From: Bradysia coprophila
Taxonomy: Eukaryota; Arthropoda; Insecta; Diptera; Sciaridae
Assembly (NCBI RefSeq): GCF_014529535.1
Contig: NW_023503616.1
Coordinates: 682,001-746,000 of the forward strand
DNA length: 64,000 bases
Direction of reading: 5' to 3'
A model generated the notes under the pieces. That model was not told where the DNA came from. It saw only the letters and a program-made list of their open reading frames with translations, and did not search any database. Positions 26,991 through 39,507 of this stretch are shown one piece after another. The translations under genes and the position numbers were made by a program. The stretch's first letter is position 1; every line of letters begins with the position of its first letter.

Positions 26991-29900
26991 ACTTTTTCAG
27001 AATCATCTATATTAATTTGTCCTGTAAACTCATCACGCGAATAGAAAATATTAAAATTAAAGGTACAATTATATTAATGTCGAAGTAACGTTCGTTTGCA
27101 GTGGAGTTTGACGAATGAGGTTCGCTAAATAAATAAAAATTACACAAAAAATTCGCATTTTTAACAAAAAGAACTCTTGGATCAAGATGTGGGATGGTTA
27201 TAACAAATCAGTAGAAATGATAGATTATTTTCCATTTTCTTTTTTTCGTAAACTGGTATAAATAATGTGAAACGTAATATTTATTTTCACCATTTCCCTG
27301 AAGATTTACATATTTTTGTAATTATTATGCATACAACAGCATACCTATATTTATACGTAACAGTACACAGCCCTATTAACCTTTCGCAACAAAAAATATC
27401 CGACGAGTATGAGACAACAAAAATAGCAATAAATTAACGTAGCGGTCGTATTGCGGCGAATTGTACCTTTTTCGCATTTGAAATAATTTATTGAATAGAT
27501 GAGGATGATGTCTTTCAGAGAAAATGGATACTAATAAATTCCACTTTCGAGTTGAAAGGAAATTAATGTTTGAATTCATTTATTTTGATGAAATCTATGA
27601 AAAAATCTATTGAAATAAAATGTTTTTATTTCTCACGAAAAGGTATTTTACGTATATATAGAGGGTCGTGAAGAAAAGCGCACGTGTTATCTAACCGTTT
27701 GTAGATTTTCATGATTTGCATACATAACCATTTTTCTACTGTAACAAAACACAAGGCATTTTTCGTTTTAGATCAATAATTTTTCAATCAGACTTTATAG
27801 AACAAATAGGTCAAGTACAAAAGAATCCGATCGCATAGCATTAACAAAAGGATTACGAGTACTCTCATATTAAAACGTGACAAATTATGTCTACTGATGA
27901 AAACCAATCTATTGCGACCTAGTATTGCCTGGTAATTTGTTAATTGAGACGTTTGTGAGAAAATGTTACAGTATTTCAAACATTTATTGCTAGGACGGGC
28001 TATCTTAACTTTTCATCTGTTATTGTATGGAACGAAGGAGTAAATAGATAGAAAAATTAATGGTAAAACATACGAAGTAACAGATTGGCCATCAATTTAA
28101 AATATGCAATTCTACGTCGACGACAAAAGTAAGCGAAGAAGTACTATTTTGAAGTGGAATAGCTCTTTCATCAAACACTTCGACTAGGAGACATCTTAAA
28201 CAAATGAAGTAAAAGATTTAATGATTTTGTTTCAAAACACACGATGTTTCTGAAATGTTAATTTAGGAAAACATTTGGAGAGCGTAATGTCATTCATATT
28301 TTATGTAATGAAATCAGATTCAAACCTATTCAGGATCTCTGCTGTTCATAAAGTTTCTGGAAACGAAAAGAATTTACAATTTCTATCTGACTCTTCTTAC
28401 TCTACCTTTGTAATTTTTTCGCTTTTTTTTGTCGAAAATGTTTCGCAAACAATCAGGTACACGGTAATTCGCAAGCCAAATAAAAATAAACTCGTAACCT
28501 TTACTTCCCATTTTTTTTCTGTGAATAATTTATTTGTGAAAATAAATCGAATAAAATAAAATTGAAAAGAAAATACGATAAAAAGTGCGCGTTTTCCTTG
28601 AGTTTTGAATTACACTTTTCGCAAAATATCCTAATGAAGCATGCTTTTTAATAGGATTTATGAATGTGCATTATATATCCACATTATATAATACATCTAT
28701 TATATATGCACTTGTATGTGTGTGAATGTTGTTAAGTGTGTGACACAATTTTTGTTGAATAAATTATATCCTGTGCTATTTAGAGCGTAAACTTTGGGAT
28801 GAATTATCTTCGTTTACGTGTATTTGTAGACATATAGACATGAAAGAAATTTCTTACATTTCAGTGAATAAAATCCAGCAACTATACCACTCACGTATTA
28901 CACATTATAACGAAACGTATTCGCATTTGATATAAACCTTTCGATATAATCACAAGAATATCACAAAAAACAAAAAAAAGAAGAGAATAACCTGGGTTGT
29001 ATCAGAAATATATGACCATTATTGTTCCCAAATATCGGAAACTCAGGCATCCACAGTCCCAATAAGAGGAATGAAATATGTTTCGCTCATATTTATTTCA
29101 CAATCTATAAATATGACATCGCACAGGGTTCAGGTGAATACATAAATATCAATTGAATGGCTAAAGCGTGCAGTTTTTTTTTTTGGACTATATAAAATAC
29201 TGGATGCCGTACAAACCGCTCATGTTATTTTTTTCCCTAACAAATGGTTATAAAAAATGGTTTTACCTGAAAAAGGAAAATATCGATTTGCAACCTGTCC
29301 CAGATGTAAAAAAATGTGTACATGCCATGTTATAGGAATTTAATATCTGGAATAAGCTAGAGGGCGGTTGCAAAATGTACACCACGATGGAACAGTTAAA
29401 AGCACTAACAAATTGATTAATTGCACACTACACAGAATCTACATAATGTAAAATGTTACGGTATCTGCAGTTCGTGATATTATTGGCATTTTTAATTACA
29501 ATTGAGAAACAATTAGTTCTAATTGAACGTATTTCGTACTGTGCAATTGTGGAAGGTACATAACAATATCGTGTAAATTTTAGAACATATTGACGTGGAA
29601 AACACGATGTGTGGTACATAATAATCAATAAATTAATCGACTAATTGAATGACACGGAATACTACTAAAGCCTTTTAACTGAAAATCCGTAAGTTAGTTT
29701 CAAAGAGCTATAGTGAAACTTGTTACTATTTTATAGTAATTCAAAAGCTCAAAACTAGTCCCTTCTATGTGTTTTTAAATATATTTGTGATGACTGACCA
29801 CACTACACACAACGAAACCGATTTATTGCCATTTAATTTCAACTTCCTCGTTTAAATTCCTAAACTGTAAGGCTTCCGTATCCGTTTACGACATTTTAAT

Positions 29901-30406
29901 CTCCATCGATAGGAAGTATTCGATATAGAAGTCCATTACTTTCGATCAAACGTACACAATATATTGAAAAAACCCTTATAAACATACACACAATAGGTCA
30001 AAGCATTAAAGAATTATATCCTGACGCTACGAATGAAGTATATATAAAATATCGTAGTCGATTCATTGAATTGAAAATATGTCGTTTTGGTGTGTAACGA
30101 ATTTATGTCGGAAAATTATCTTCAATTTCTCTTCATTTCTTCTCTGGCACATCAATTCAATATGTTAAATAGCATATATACACACAGAGAGAAAAGATAA
30201 TTCGTCTTTTCAACTAAGAAATACTTTCAGAAGGATGACGAAACACCATATAATGTCATTTTGAAACCCAGAGCCATTTTTTTCCGGCTTACCATCTCCT
30301 ATTTTCAATTTAAATTTATACGTTTGAAACTCCTTTCGTCTATATAACACACCGAATTGCCAGAGCGAAATATAAATATATATTCTGCCATACATATATA
30401 CAACAC
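26991..30406. other. AT-rich non-coding stretch
   Basis: I see no gene. A short piece resembling the CCTGTCACA MITE family occurs near 28204-28220 (GAAGTAAAAGATTTAA). TATA-rich simple sequence lies at about 28668-28710. Confidence 0.45.
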
Positions 30407-30414
30407 ATACAGCT

Positions 30415-30548
30415 CGAGGGGGAACCTACGCGGGCAAATACTGGGACAGGTGCTATTTGCTGTTGGCGCCAATAGGAGGAAATAGTGCTTCAATAGTAAC
30501 CAATAGCAAATAGATGGGACAAGAATTGCTCGCGTAGCTTCCCCCTCG
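30415..30548. mobile_element. 134-bp hAT-like MITE with 8-bp target duplication
   Basis: The ends CGAGGGGGAACCTACGCGGG and CTCGCGTAGCTTCCCCCTCG are near-perfect inverted repeats. The element is bounded on both sides by the exact 8-base duplication ATACAGCT (30407-30414 and 30549-30556). An 8-base duplication with terminal repeats of this size is the mark of hAT-type or similar transposases. It is GC-richer than its surroundings and has no coding capacity. Confidence 0.88.
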
Positions 30549-30556
30549 ATACAGCT

Positions 30557-31468
30557 ATCCCTATCTCACTCTTTGGTGTAATACTACAAATTTCTTCACA
30601 TTAAATATATCGTCTTCTTTTGATATGCATACCAAGAAATCGAGCTCAAGTCTCAATTGAAAATGCTTTTGGGGCTTTTGTGTGGTGAAAAGTCAGCAAA
30701 TTTTCCAGGCTACCGGTATTATTAATAAAATGTTATTACGAGTAATACTTAATGGAATATTTTCCACAATATTTGGTAAAGAATTTACCGAAAATTAAAT
30801 TGAATATCGAAAATGAGATGGAAAACGGTTTGAACTTCGCAAAATTTTGTAAATATTTTCTTCGCTGCGATAATATATTGGTTGTATATAAGTATACACA
30901 CCAAGTTACTATATTTGTTGATTGTTCGGGGTATGATGGTTGATCCAAATAAAAGCTTCAACGTGATGTGACTTTTAGATATTTTAGGAAATATTTATGT
31001 ACATGTAGAATAGACGTATGTAGGACACGCTATATAATTCATGAATATGACATCGAAAATATCAACGTATGACATCGACAAGAAAAGCTTATTCCATTTG
31101 TATCAACTGGGATTACTTTATTCCTGGCTTATATGTTTTAAAGGTATACACTGCAGATGTGCAGAAAAACAATATTACAGACGGTGAAAAGTAAGAAGTC
31201 TCTTTATGGGGAGAAAAAAGTGAAATTCGACATGTTTTCTGATTGGTAGTCGTTGTGACTTGTAAATGATTCCACGCAAGTTTGCCAAGTTAAAATCTAG
31301 TATTTCATTATTGTTGAGAGCACGTAGGTCTCCAGTTGCATCATTCTAAAAAAAACACATTTTAAAGTTTTTTAAGAGCTTTATCGATGTTACCAGGCAA
31401 TTGAGTGTTTGTGTGTCAATGATATTTTGGCGCAAAATTTTAATACAGCCTGTAAATATTTTTCATAT
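30557..31468. other. AT-rich non-coding stretch
   Basis: Overlapping short frames at 30736-30948 lie on both strands, but neither has recognisable features. No repeat is evident. Confidence 0.5.
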
Positions 31469-31704
31469 GCAGAATGAGCACCAGCTGAATATCACCAGCT
31501 GGATCTGCTAACACACACTTATTGTATGATAAACAATCAAAACACATTCTTAACAATGTGTTTACTTCATTCATACGTGTTATGTGCGCGTAGATGACGT
31601 TAACGTAGAAATTCACTGTGTATAGGTTGTCTTTGAATAGTATACAATACAAAGTGTTTTTGTTTGTACACCAGCTGGTGATATTCAGCTGGTGCTCATT
31701 CTGC
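31469..31704. mobile_element. 236-bp MITE with 34-bp terminal inverted repeats
   Basis: GCAGAATGAGCACCAGCTGA plus ATATCACCAGCTGG at the left is exactly matched in inverted orientation at the right. Each terminal repeat contains its own CCAGCTG palindromes. I found no convincing target duplication. The interior is unremarkable. Confidence 0.8.
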
Positions 31705-32233
31705 ACATAAGAAACTTTTAGCAATTGTACGTCTGAGCGAATTCAAATTTTCCGCTAAAATATCTATGATATTGGAAGTACTTAATTGACTGGTAACATT
31801 GATGTCTGAATCTATTACAAACCACAACAACTCTGAAATGAGAAAACGCACTGATCCTAGCATGAACACTGAATTAACAAGTGTCAAATTTAGAGGCCTT
31901 AGTGATAAGAGCTACACTTGACAAAATTAACGAATTATCACATTTTCGTTTTCAACAGATTCTACATAATTTCTAGATCCACAAATTTGACAGTCTTGAT
32001 ATTGAATGGTTTTTAGGTTTTTATCCCAGTAAACTGGTCGTTATACATGTGCGACAAAAATTTCGACTGGGAAAAAATTCAAAACTTGCATTCAATATAA
32101 CAGCTCTCAGAATCTGTGGGACTAGTAATATCATATCCCACATGAAACGGAAATGTGATAATTCGTAATTTTTCATAATTGTACTGCTTAGGATTGTTTG
32201 TAGTATGTTTTAACTCATACAAAGAAAACAAGT
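31705..32233. other. Non-coding stretch
   Basis: No gene or repeat is recognised. Confidence 0.45.
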
Positions 32234-32280
32234 TATCTATCTTGACAAAAGAGTTTCTTTTTCTTTTGTCAAGATAGATA
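32234..32280. repeat. 47-base perfect-stem hairpin
   Basis: TATCTATCTTGACAAAAGA and TCTTTTGTCAAGATAGATA form a 19-base perfect stem around a 9-base loop. The outermost TA on each side could be a target duplication of a very small Tc1/mariner-like MITE. Confidence 0.8.
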
Positions 32281-33996
32281 GGCACAGCCTCCGATTACTT
32301 TCTATGTTCATGTTAGAAGTAATGTTTGGGTTAAAATATGTCTTTTTTCATTTCTTTCACCAAAGTCCCACTGTACCTTTTTGTGCCCAAGACGATAATG
32401 AGTTAATGCACAAAAATTAACAAATAATCTACTTTATGCAAAGCCGACACCAAAACTTATGCTCTAAATTCAACTATTTATATCGCTCGGATAAGAAATC
32501 CTCATATCATTCTACTACATTCCACAAATGACTTTCGCTCTGGGCCTTATTACTTTAATGGGACTAATCAAATACCAAATAATCCAACGGCAAAGTGAAA
32601 CTTTCTGTTCGAAGTCGGAACACAAAACCTAAATAAATAATAGAAAAACACCCATAACACATAGTACGTAACGACCCTTGAATCAAATGCGCTACATGTT
32701 TTAAATACTGTTACACACTGTACAATATGTGGCATTATTTCTTCTATAATTTATTATTTATAAATATATTTACAGAATAGGAAAAGTTTTGTGTCCCGGG
32801 GACAAAATGAATATTTAGAGTATTTATCACATTTGTTATTGTATGTGTATGGAAAAGGAAAATCACGTAGCACATCTCATACATAACACATTGTCCCATT
32901 GCATAGATATCCAGCTTAAGGACGAACATGGGGAGATTCATGCTCGAAAAAAGAAAAACTTTTCACTTTTGGTTTATAATGACGAGAATAATGACGAACT
33001 TTTGCTGTCGTTTTTTCTCCCTTCTTTTCGAAGGATCATCGTTCGGCCTTAGAACGGTATGTTGTAGTCGACCACAGGTGTTGGGAATATTCTTTTTTAT
33101 GCGAATTCATTAGAGCTTATTGTCCATCATTTACAGTAAAGAATAAGAAAACAGAATATAATGCTCCCAAGGTAATACCAACTCTACACCTTCCAACAAA
33201 TTGGCTTACATTTTTCTACCATAGCTACTCAGTGAGGTAATTTTTGAGCCGCCTGTGTAATATTTTGGTAATAGAATGAAACAAGTCGACTACAAATCTT
33301 TCATATGGGCAAGCATGAAAGGCTCACCATTGTCCCATTTTTCAGATTAAATGGGACTGTTGACTGTTGACAGAAATGAAATACTCTGAATTTTTGATAT
33401 TTAGATAGTCTAGACGCTTAAAAGACGATAAATTGCTTAGCTCATCACTGGATCTTGGACCATAAGAAGGAGGAGCATCTGAATAAATATAATCTCGTGC
33501 GTACATCCATCTCAATTCCAGACTTTTTTAAATGCCCATTTCGAACCCAAATCTATTCCAACAGACAAAAGCCAATTAGTCATGATGAGGGTGCGCGGTG
33601 TGTAGGTTTGGAAAAATTCTTGACAATTCCGTGTTAGGAAATTGCGCGTTAGGAGGTTAGGGCCTATACGTTAAGCTGCACTGATTTTACGAAGGAGTTA
33701 CAATCGATTAAATTTGGCAATTAATTTGATATAAAATCGGTATGGAATTTTTCTCGACAACTTCTGTCGATGCTGGATGCTCCTGCTGCTACTGTCATTA
33801 TTATTTGAAGTATATGTGTGTCGTCTACTCATACCACTCATAAAAGTGTACTTACAATCGAAACTTTCACCTTAAACATTTATAGTACCGGTTTTGAATT
33901 TTTTTGAATTATTTGTTGCCCCTTGTCACCAATCAGTTCTTTATGTAATTTCAACAAAAACAAAACCAAGAGGATGACTGTTATGTAGTTTGCCTG
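32281..33996. other. Non-coding stretch downstream of the ADP/ATP carrier
   Basis: No gene is supported. The short plus-strand frames at 32843-33113 and 33455-33637 lack features. Confidence 0.45.
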
Positions 33997-34002
33997 TTTA
34001 TT
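33997..34002 (-). terminator. Polyadenylation signal of the ADP/ATP carrier
   Basis: AATAAA on the minus strand lies about 29 bases after the stop codon, giving a very short 3' untranslated region. Confidence 0.75.
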
Positions 34003-34030
34003 TAATGTACACACAGGACTCTGATCCCGA

Positions 34031-35075
34031 TCACAACATTTTCTTGACAACATCATACAACACTAGTACGAATGCATCGCCGGTACCACGAAAAACGTTT
34101 GTCAAGGCTCCTCTGTAAAAACCACGAATGCCTTCCTGTTTAGCAATTGTTATCCAACACTGGGCACTGCTGTTGTAAATCACTTCCGTTGCTTTCAATC
34201 CCGATTGCATCATCATACGTCGTCGAACCGTATCGAATGGATACGCGACAATACCGGCAACAGTGGTTACACCTTGGGCTATAGCCCATGAAATGTAAAT
34301 TGGCGTATTCTTCGGATCTGCCATCATGCCACGGATAGTGTCATAGAAGCCAAAGTACACTGCCCGATAGATTACGATACCTAATGACATTCGCGACACA
34401 AAAATGAGAAAATGTTATGAGTCTGTATAAGAAGAGTGCTTAAGACCCTTTGATCACCTTGTATAGATGTGGTAAAGCCACGATATAGGCCAAAGAATCC
34501 ATCGGTTTTGAATGTTTTGCGCAGAAAGTCACCAAGGCCTAGGAATTCTCGAGACCCGTTTTTACCGACATCAGTAGCCAGACGTGTACGAGCAAAATCG
34601 AGCGGATAGACTAAGCACAACGATGTAGCACCGGCCGCACTACCAGCAGCCAAGTTACCAAGGAAATATCGTCCGAATTGGGTATGTTTGTCAACGCCTT
34701 GTAGGAAAATGTGCTGGTACTTGTCTTTGCAGACAAAATTCAGAGCTTGAGTGGGAAAATAGCGAATGACATTGGCTAAATTGCCTCGCCAGTACGCAAT
34801 GAAGCCTTGCTCTTTCGGAATGCGAACCAGACAGTCGATGAGACCTTATCGAAATGGAAACAAAAAGCGTTACTGATATGTTTACGTGATTCCATAACCG
34901 ATGCATCAATACCTTTGTACCGTTTATCTTCGGGTATTTGTTTGGAAATGTGTTGTACTTGTAACAGAAATTTAACCCGTTCGATTGGGGCAACGACTGT
35001 TTTTGACACAGCTGCCGAAACACCACCAGCAATGAAATTTTTTAGCGAATCATACGGATCTGATAGTCCGGACAT
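34031..35075 (-). CDS. Ant: ADP/ATP carrier (adenine nucleotide translocase), three exons
   Basis: The product exchanges mitochondrial ATP for cytosolic ADP across the inner membrane. Exons on the minus strand are 35075-34913, 34844-34458 and 34380-34031, joined by GT-AG introns of 68 and 77 bases. Together they give 299 residues, the usual length for the family. The three mitochondrial-carrier signatures are visible: PIERVK (30-35), PLDFAR (135-140) and PFDTVR (231-236). The ADP/ATP-carrier-specific RRRMMM is at 236-241. The start at 35075 gives [10 protein letters not shown], matching family N-termini; the in-frame codon further upstream is GTG. The introns fall after the first carrier signature and at residue 184. 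The gene appears intact, and a polyadenylation signal follows closely. Flies have closely related paralogues (sesB and Ant2), and I cannot say which this represents. Confidence 0.97.
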
Positions 35076-36862
35076 TTTTCCAATTTTCACTCGTTTTATG
35101 TCATCGTATTTGATTGTTCATTTTGTAAGTATTTTGTAAGTGTCGATGTTCATAAAAACCAAACAAACGATTGAGTTCGAACAAACAGACAAATAAATGC
35201 AAAACAAATGTCAATAACGAAAAAAAAATGTTTCTTATTACTTAAACAACAATTTCAAACTCTAAGTGATTTTATTTTGCGACAAAGTGGAATGAACCGT
35301 AATAATTAGTGTAATCAACTGCACGAGAATCCACAACCATTTCAATAGACCCGTTCATAAGTTTTTATTTCGCCACAAAATACTTCTCTCAGTTTTTTCT
35401 TTTTACACCGCCCTTGGCGGACTGACAGTTGATAGTTTCACAAAATTACGGTCTATTTTTGTCTAAAAATACATATTGTTGTTGTAAATTTACATCATGA
35501 TCATCGTATGGTTGACAGTTTAACTGTCATATTCAGATATCTAACGATGTAAACGTCACAAAGATATTTAAATTTAAATTTTTGTAGAAAAAGTGTGTAT
35601 TACCTCACTTTGTAAATGAACTTTTAAATTTCGTATTAATTTTTTGCGCACTAGTGCGTAAAAGTGACATTTGTAAAAAATTAGGATCCCACTTCTGTAC
35701 ATAACATCATGAAGTATCTAACTTGTACCTAAACTGGAATTTCGCGCATACTATGCACCCAATAAAATGAAATTTTGGATGTACATTAAAATCGCCCAAC
35801 TTCTACGAGTAACCCGTAGAAAGTACGTTTTGTATGTACATTTGGTCTTATAGCGTTTTTGGGGGTTTTATCCGTACGTTGATGTACACTTTATTCGTAC
35901 ATTGTTGTACATTTAATCAGTACTTATCATGTGACAGTTCAACTGTCATAGCTGCAATTGTGATTTCTATATTTCAACCAAATTGACCTCATTCCGCTCC
36001 TCAGATATCTTTTTTTCAATTATTTTCTTAGACAACAATAATTTTTATTGGTTGAATTTAAAAAAATTAAATGAAAATGTTAAAAAAATAATCTGACCCG
36101 GGTTTGATTCGAAATGGGTTGTGATTTTCGCCATTTTAAGAAGAAGAAGAATGCCGTTTCAGGTCTATGACGCTCAGTAAACACACAATTTGTGAAACTA
36201 TTTATGTTTCAGGCATGTAGTATATGTTGAATAAATTGGTTTATTGAGTCTATATCACAATTTCAATAGATCATTGAAGTGAAAAATCAAAAAGAAAATG
36301 TTGACATTGGCGCTGGCGATCAGTTTCGACGGTCAAACCGTGAACTTTCATCACAACCCATTACGCAAAGGGCAGCCACATCAAGAACTCATTTTGATCT
36401 GATGAGGCCAATCAAGGTGATTGATAAATGAAAGGTTGCTCGTAAAATTTGCAGTTAGTTTGTCTACCACTCCCAGTTAGGTTAAAATGTGACTACAGAC
36501 TTGAAGCACAACAGACGTAGGAAGTAGAAAAAACTATTTGCTGGCGGAATACTGTCATTTGACAGTTTATGTTAGTAACTGACACGATGCTATGAATTGT
36601 TTGTCGTTTCAGTTATTAACAGGAACGTCAATTTTTAAAAGATTTTGCCAACTTCGATTTGAAATTATACTTTTGGGAAACATGAGATGGGAAATATTTA
36701 AATATGAAATACATTTTTTACAAAATCTAGAAGTTCAACTTACATTTTGATACGTCGTATCTGAAACTAAAAAAGCACCACTGTGCCAATCAATTATTTA
36801 CTTTATTTTACTTTTCAACCGTTAATTAGAAACTGGTCGAAATACACTTCGATTCTCTCAAC
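35076..36862. other. Upstream region of the carrier gene, repeat-like
   Basis: No coding sequence is seen. A 17-base palindrome TGACAGTTYAACTGTCA occurs twice (35513-35529 and 35932-35948), and further TGACAGTT words occur near 35428 and 36558. GGTCTTATAGCGTTTTTGGG (about 35846) recurs in altered form as GGTCTTATTGCGTTTTTGGG (about 37132). The region is probably made of old mobile-element remains. Confidence 0.5.
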
Positions 36863-36935
36863 GGCCTGTTAGCTCAGCTGGAAAGTCTTTGCCTGGAGTG
36901 TGAGAGGTACCCGGTTCAAATCCATTGAAAACTTG
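36863..36935 (+). pseudogene. Degenerate tRNA-like sequence (possible SINE head)
   Basis: A good Pol III A box (TAGCTCAGCTGG, 36870-36881) and a perfect B box (GGTTCAAATCC, 36913-36923) are spaced as in a tRNA, and a T-run follows at about 36936. The acceptor and T stems do not pair properly. The putative anticodon stem TTTGC/GTGAG relies on wobble pairs around a GGA loop. It is therefore a decayed tRNA or the tRNA-derived head of a short interspersed element. Confidence 0.7.
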
Positions 36936-36944
36936 TTTTTTTAT

Positions 36945-37371
36945 TTAATTTTTTTATTTTTGCTTGTGATCTCTTTTCAAAACTAAAAAAACAGATGATA
37001 TGATATGATTGTATCATTACGAATCATTAATTAGCTTTGATCTATTTTTAAATTGACAAATAAACGTCAAAATCCGTATGACACTTACTGTACGTTTTAA
37101 ACGGTTTAATGTACGGATGAGTAAACCACTGGTCTTATTGCGTTTTTGGGATTATTCTTCTGTTCACATGAGACAAAAGTGTCGTTGCTTGATTTGCTTT
37201 GATTTTAGCGGCGATCTAGCGATTTAAAAAATTTAGGGAATTTTATTAGATTTTCTTGTTTTTCCCTTCACTAATTATCCAATAAAATTACCAAAATTTA
37301 AATTAACCATAGAACTGTCAGCTTCGGTGCTTGTGCTTGAGAGTGCTTTGAGAGTGCAATACCCTCGTTAG
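36945..37371. other. Non-coding stretch between tRNA-like sequence and TIR element
   Basis: No gene is seen. The word GTCAGCTTCGGTGCT near 37318 is repeated near 51921, which suggests a shared repeat fragment. Confidence 0.4.
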
Positions 37372-39056
37372 GGTCGCTCTGATTGCAATATTTATCGCAA
37401 TATTTTTTGGGCTACTTCAATGTCTTTTTTCGCAAAACACAGACACAGTCACTTTTGAAATGTTTGCTGTTGTCTTAACGTAACAAAACTTTTTTTTAAA
37501 ACTGATAGAAATTGGTACAACGACAAGTAACAAAGAAAGACCTGCCGAGTGGTTTGTCCAATTCCACTCATGACCCTCATTAAGGAATTTTTGTCGCCTA
37601 TTCATATACCTGCAATGAATCTGTCGTTAGATTTTAGCCTTAGTAATGCGTCTGCAATGAATCTGTCGTTAGACTTTAGCCCCCAGTAATGTGTCTGAGA
37701 AATAAAAGGATTGTTAAGCTGCATTTTAAGTCATTAGTGTACTTATGTGTGAAAATTTCCGATACTTTTACAACGCGTAAAGTAATTATATTTTATTGGC
37801 CTACTCCAAGACGTTACCACACAGTCCATTTATGTGAAACTGACATCGTTTCATGTGATTCAGCAATAAATTGTTTTTTACTTCAAGAACCAATACCAAA
37901 ATGCAATTACAGAATTCACACCGTGATCTCAGTGGCTCTGTTAATTCATGCTAACCAACTAAAACGAAACTTTTTTTAATTAAACCGAAACAAAACATCC
38001 TATACTTTGTCATCAAAAGTTTCACAAACTGATAGAAATTGGTACAACGACATGCAACAAAGAAAGACCTGCCGAGTGGTTTGTTCAATTCCACTCATGA
38101 CCCTCATTAAGGAATTTTTGTCGCCGATTAATATACCTGCAGCAAAAGACCGTTTTTCCAAACAGTGAAAACAGATGATGAAGAACTGACTATTTAAAAA
38201 ACATTGATCACGATTGCAATTATACTGACTGAAATAAAATTGAGAATTGAATTGTAGTGGCGTTATTTTTTGCGCTTTTTTCTCTCTATTTTCTTTTGAT
38301 ATTGGAACCAAAAAAAGACCAACAAAACAATAACAATCTATTGAAGAAACTGAATTTTTCAAATACATTTTTAGACGAATCGAATGGGTTCTTTCTATTG
38401 TCTTGTAGTATTTGTCCAAAGTAGAAATGATCAAAAGAAGCGCGATAATAAGATCTTACCTGACAATGGGACAGACATCCAACTTTATGTGGAAAATACG
38501 AGATATGTAGTCATAGAATATAAAAACACCTGCGCGATAGTAGGGCAACAAAATCTAATTACTTTACGCGTTGTAAAAACATCGGAAATTTTCTAAGTAC
38601 ACTAATGACTTGAAATGCTGCTGACAAATCCTTTTTTTCTCGGACGCATTATTGAGGTGTACAGTCTAACGACAGATTCATTGCAGGTATATTAATAGGC
38701 AACAAATTCCTTAATGAGAGTCATAGGTGGAAATTTGACAAACCACTCGGAAGGTCTTTCTTTGTTGCTTAAATAGAGGTGACGTTGTACCAATTTCTAT
38801 CAGTTTGCATTAGTACCTTGTCAAGATAACTCGCAAGAATTTACTCAAAGACGTAGAGTGTGAGATAGTGGAACTTTATTTTGAGACAAGCACAGGATTT
38901 TTTGTTTCAGTTTAATTGGAAAAAAAGAAAAAAGTTTTGTTAAGACAACGGCGAACAATTAAAAAGTGACTGTGTTATAGACTAAACCTGGTTGAACAAA
39001 AAACGAGGAAGTAGTCCAAAAATATTGCGATAAATATTGCGATCAGAGATCAGAGC
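37372..39056. mobile_element. 1.7-kb inverted-repeat element with internal copies
   Basis: The ends match in inverted orientation over more than 100 bases. Shared words include GCTCTGAT, GCAATATTTATCGCAATATT, CACAGTCACTTTT and GTTGTCTTAAC. A block of about 115 bases (GATAGAAATTGGTACAACGA through CCTCATTAAGGAATTTTTGT) occurs three times: 37502-37615 and 38028-38143 on the plus strand, and 38694-38808 inverted. A 43-base unit (TGCAATGAATCTGTCGTTAG...) is tandemly doubled at 37612-37690 and appears inverted near 38660. No transposase is encoded. The minus-strand frame at 38000-38434 reads across the repeats and is not protein-like. Confidence 0.75.
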
Positions 39057-39081
39057 AAAAAAAAATCAAAATCGAAAAAAA

Positions 39082-39507
39082 ATGAACATCAATCTGGACG
39101 ATTATTTCGCGAGTGTACTCGACAAAGATAGTTCGACTAAACATTTCGCAGCAAAATCAATGAGAGTGGATTTGTATAGGTGTTTGCTGTGTCAGAAGTT
39201 TTATCGAGGAGACCAATTGAGTATCCATCATGATCTCCTCCATCCAAAGGTGGGGAAACACATTTATAAAATGTATTCCAAGGGCAGCAGCGAATATTCG
39301 GACCCTTCGGAGATAACACTAGAAATCTTTTACCAGTGTAAAATTTGTGGCAAATATCTTGATCTTGAAGATCTACAACCACACCATAAGCAAAATCATC
39401 CGGAAATACCGTCAACATCAAACAAATGCATAGACATGTCTATATGGAGCAGTGCAGAGAATTTTAACATCGCCCAGGAAAAGAATCCAGAGAGTATTTT
39501 GTGGTAA
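39082..39507 (+). CDS. Small protein with two C2H2-type zinc fingers
   Basis: From the ATG at 39082 the frame gives 141 residues. Two C2H2-like fingers are visible: C34-x2-C37 with H49/H50 and H54, and C86-x2-C89 with H101/H102 and H106. The second begins with the typical YQCKICGKYL pattern. The segment between them is charged, and there is no signal peptide or membrane segment. Composition is protein-like, unlike the AT-driven frames around it. A polyadenylation signal follows at 39651. The family is not identified. C2H2 proteins often bind nucleic acid, but two fingers alone do not show this. The start lies only about 25 bases from the end of the inverted-repeat element, so the promoter or first exon may have been displaced. 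It could also be an exon of a larger gene or a recently decaying copy. Confidence 0.6.
   Translation: MNINLDDYFASVLDKDSSTKHFAAKSMRVDLYRCLLCQKFYRGDQLSIHHDLLHPKVGKHIYKMYSKGSSEYSDPSEITLEIFYQCKICGKYLDLEDLQPHHKQNHPEIPSTSNKCIDMSIWSSAENFNIAQEKNPESILW

Noticed and set aside
34807..35139. Plus-strand frame opposite the ADP/ATP carrier
   Set aside because: It is the antisense shadow of the carrier's first exon and intron.
38000..38434. 144-codon minus-strand frame
   Set aside because: It runs across repeated blocks of the inverted-repeat element and shows no transposase-like motif.
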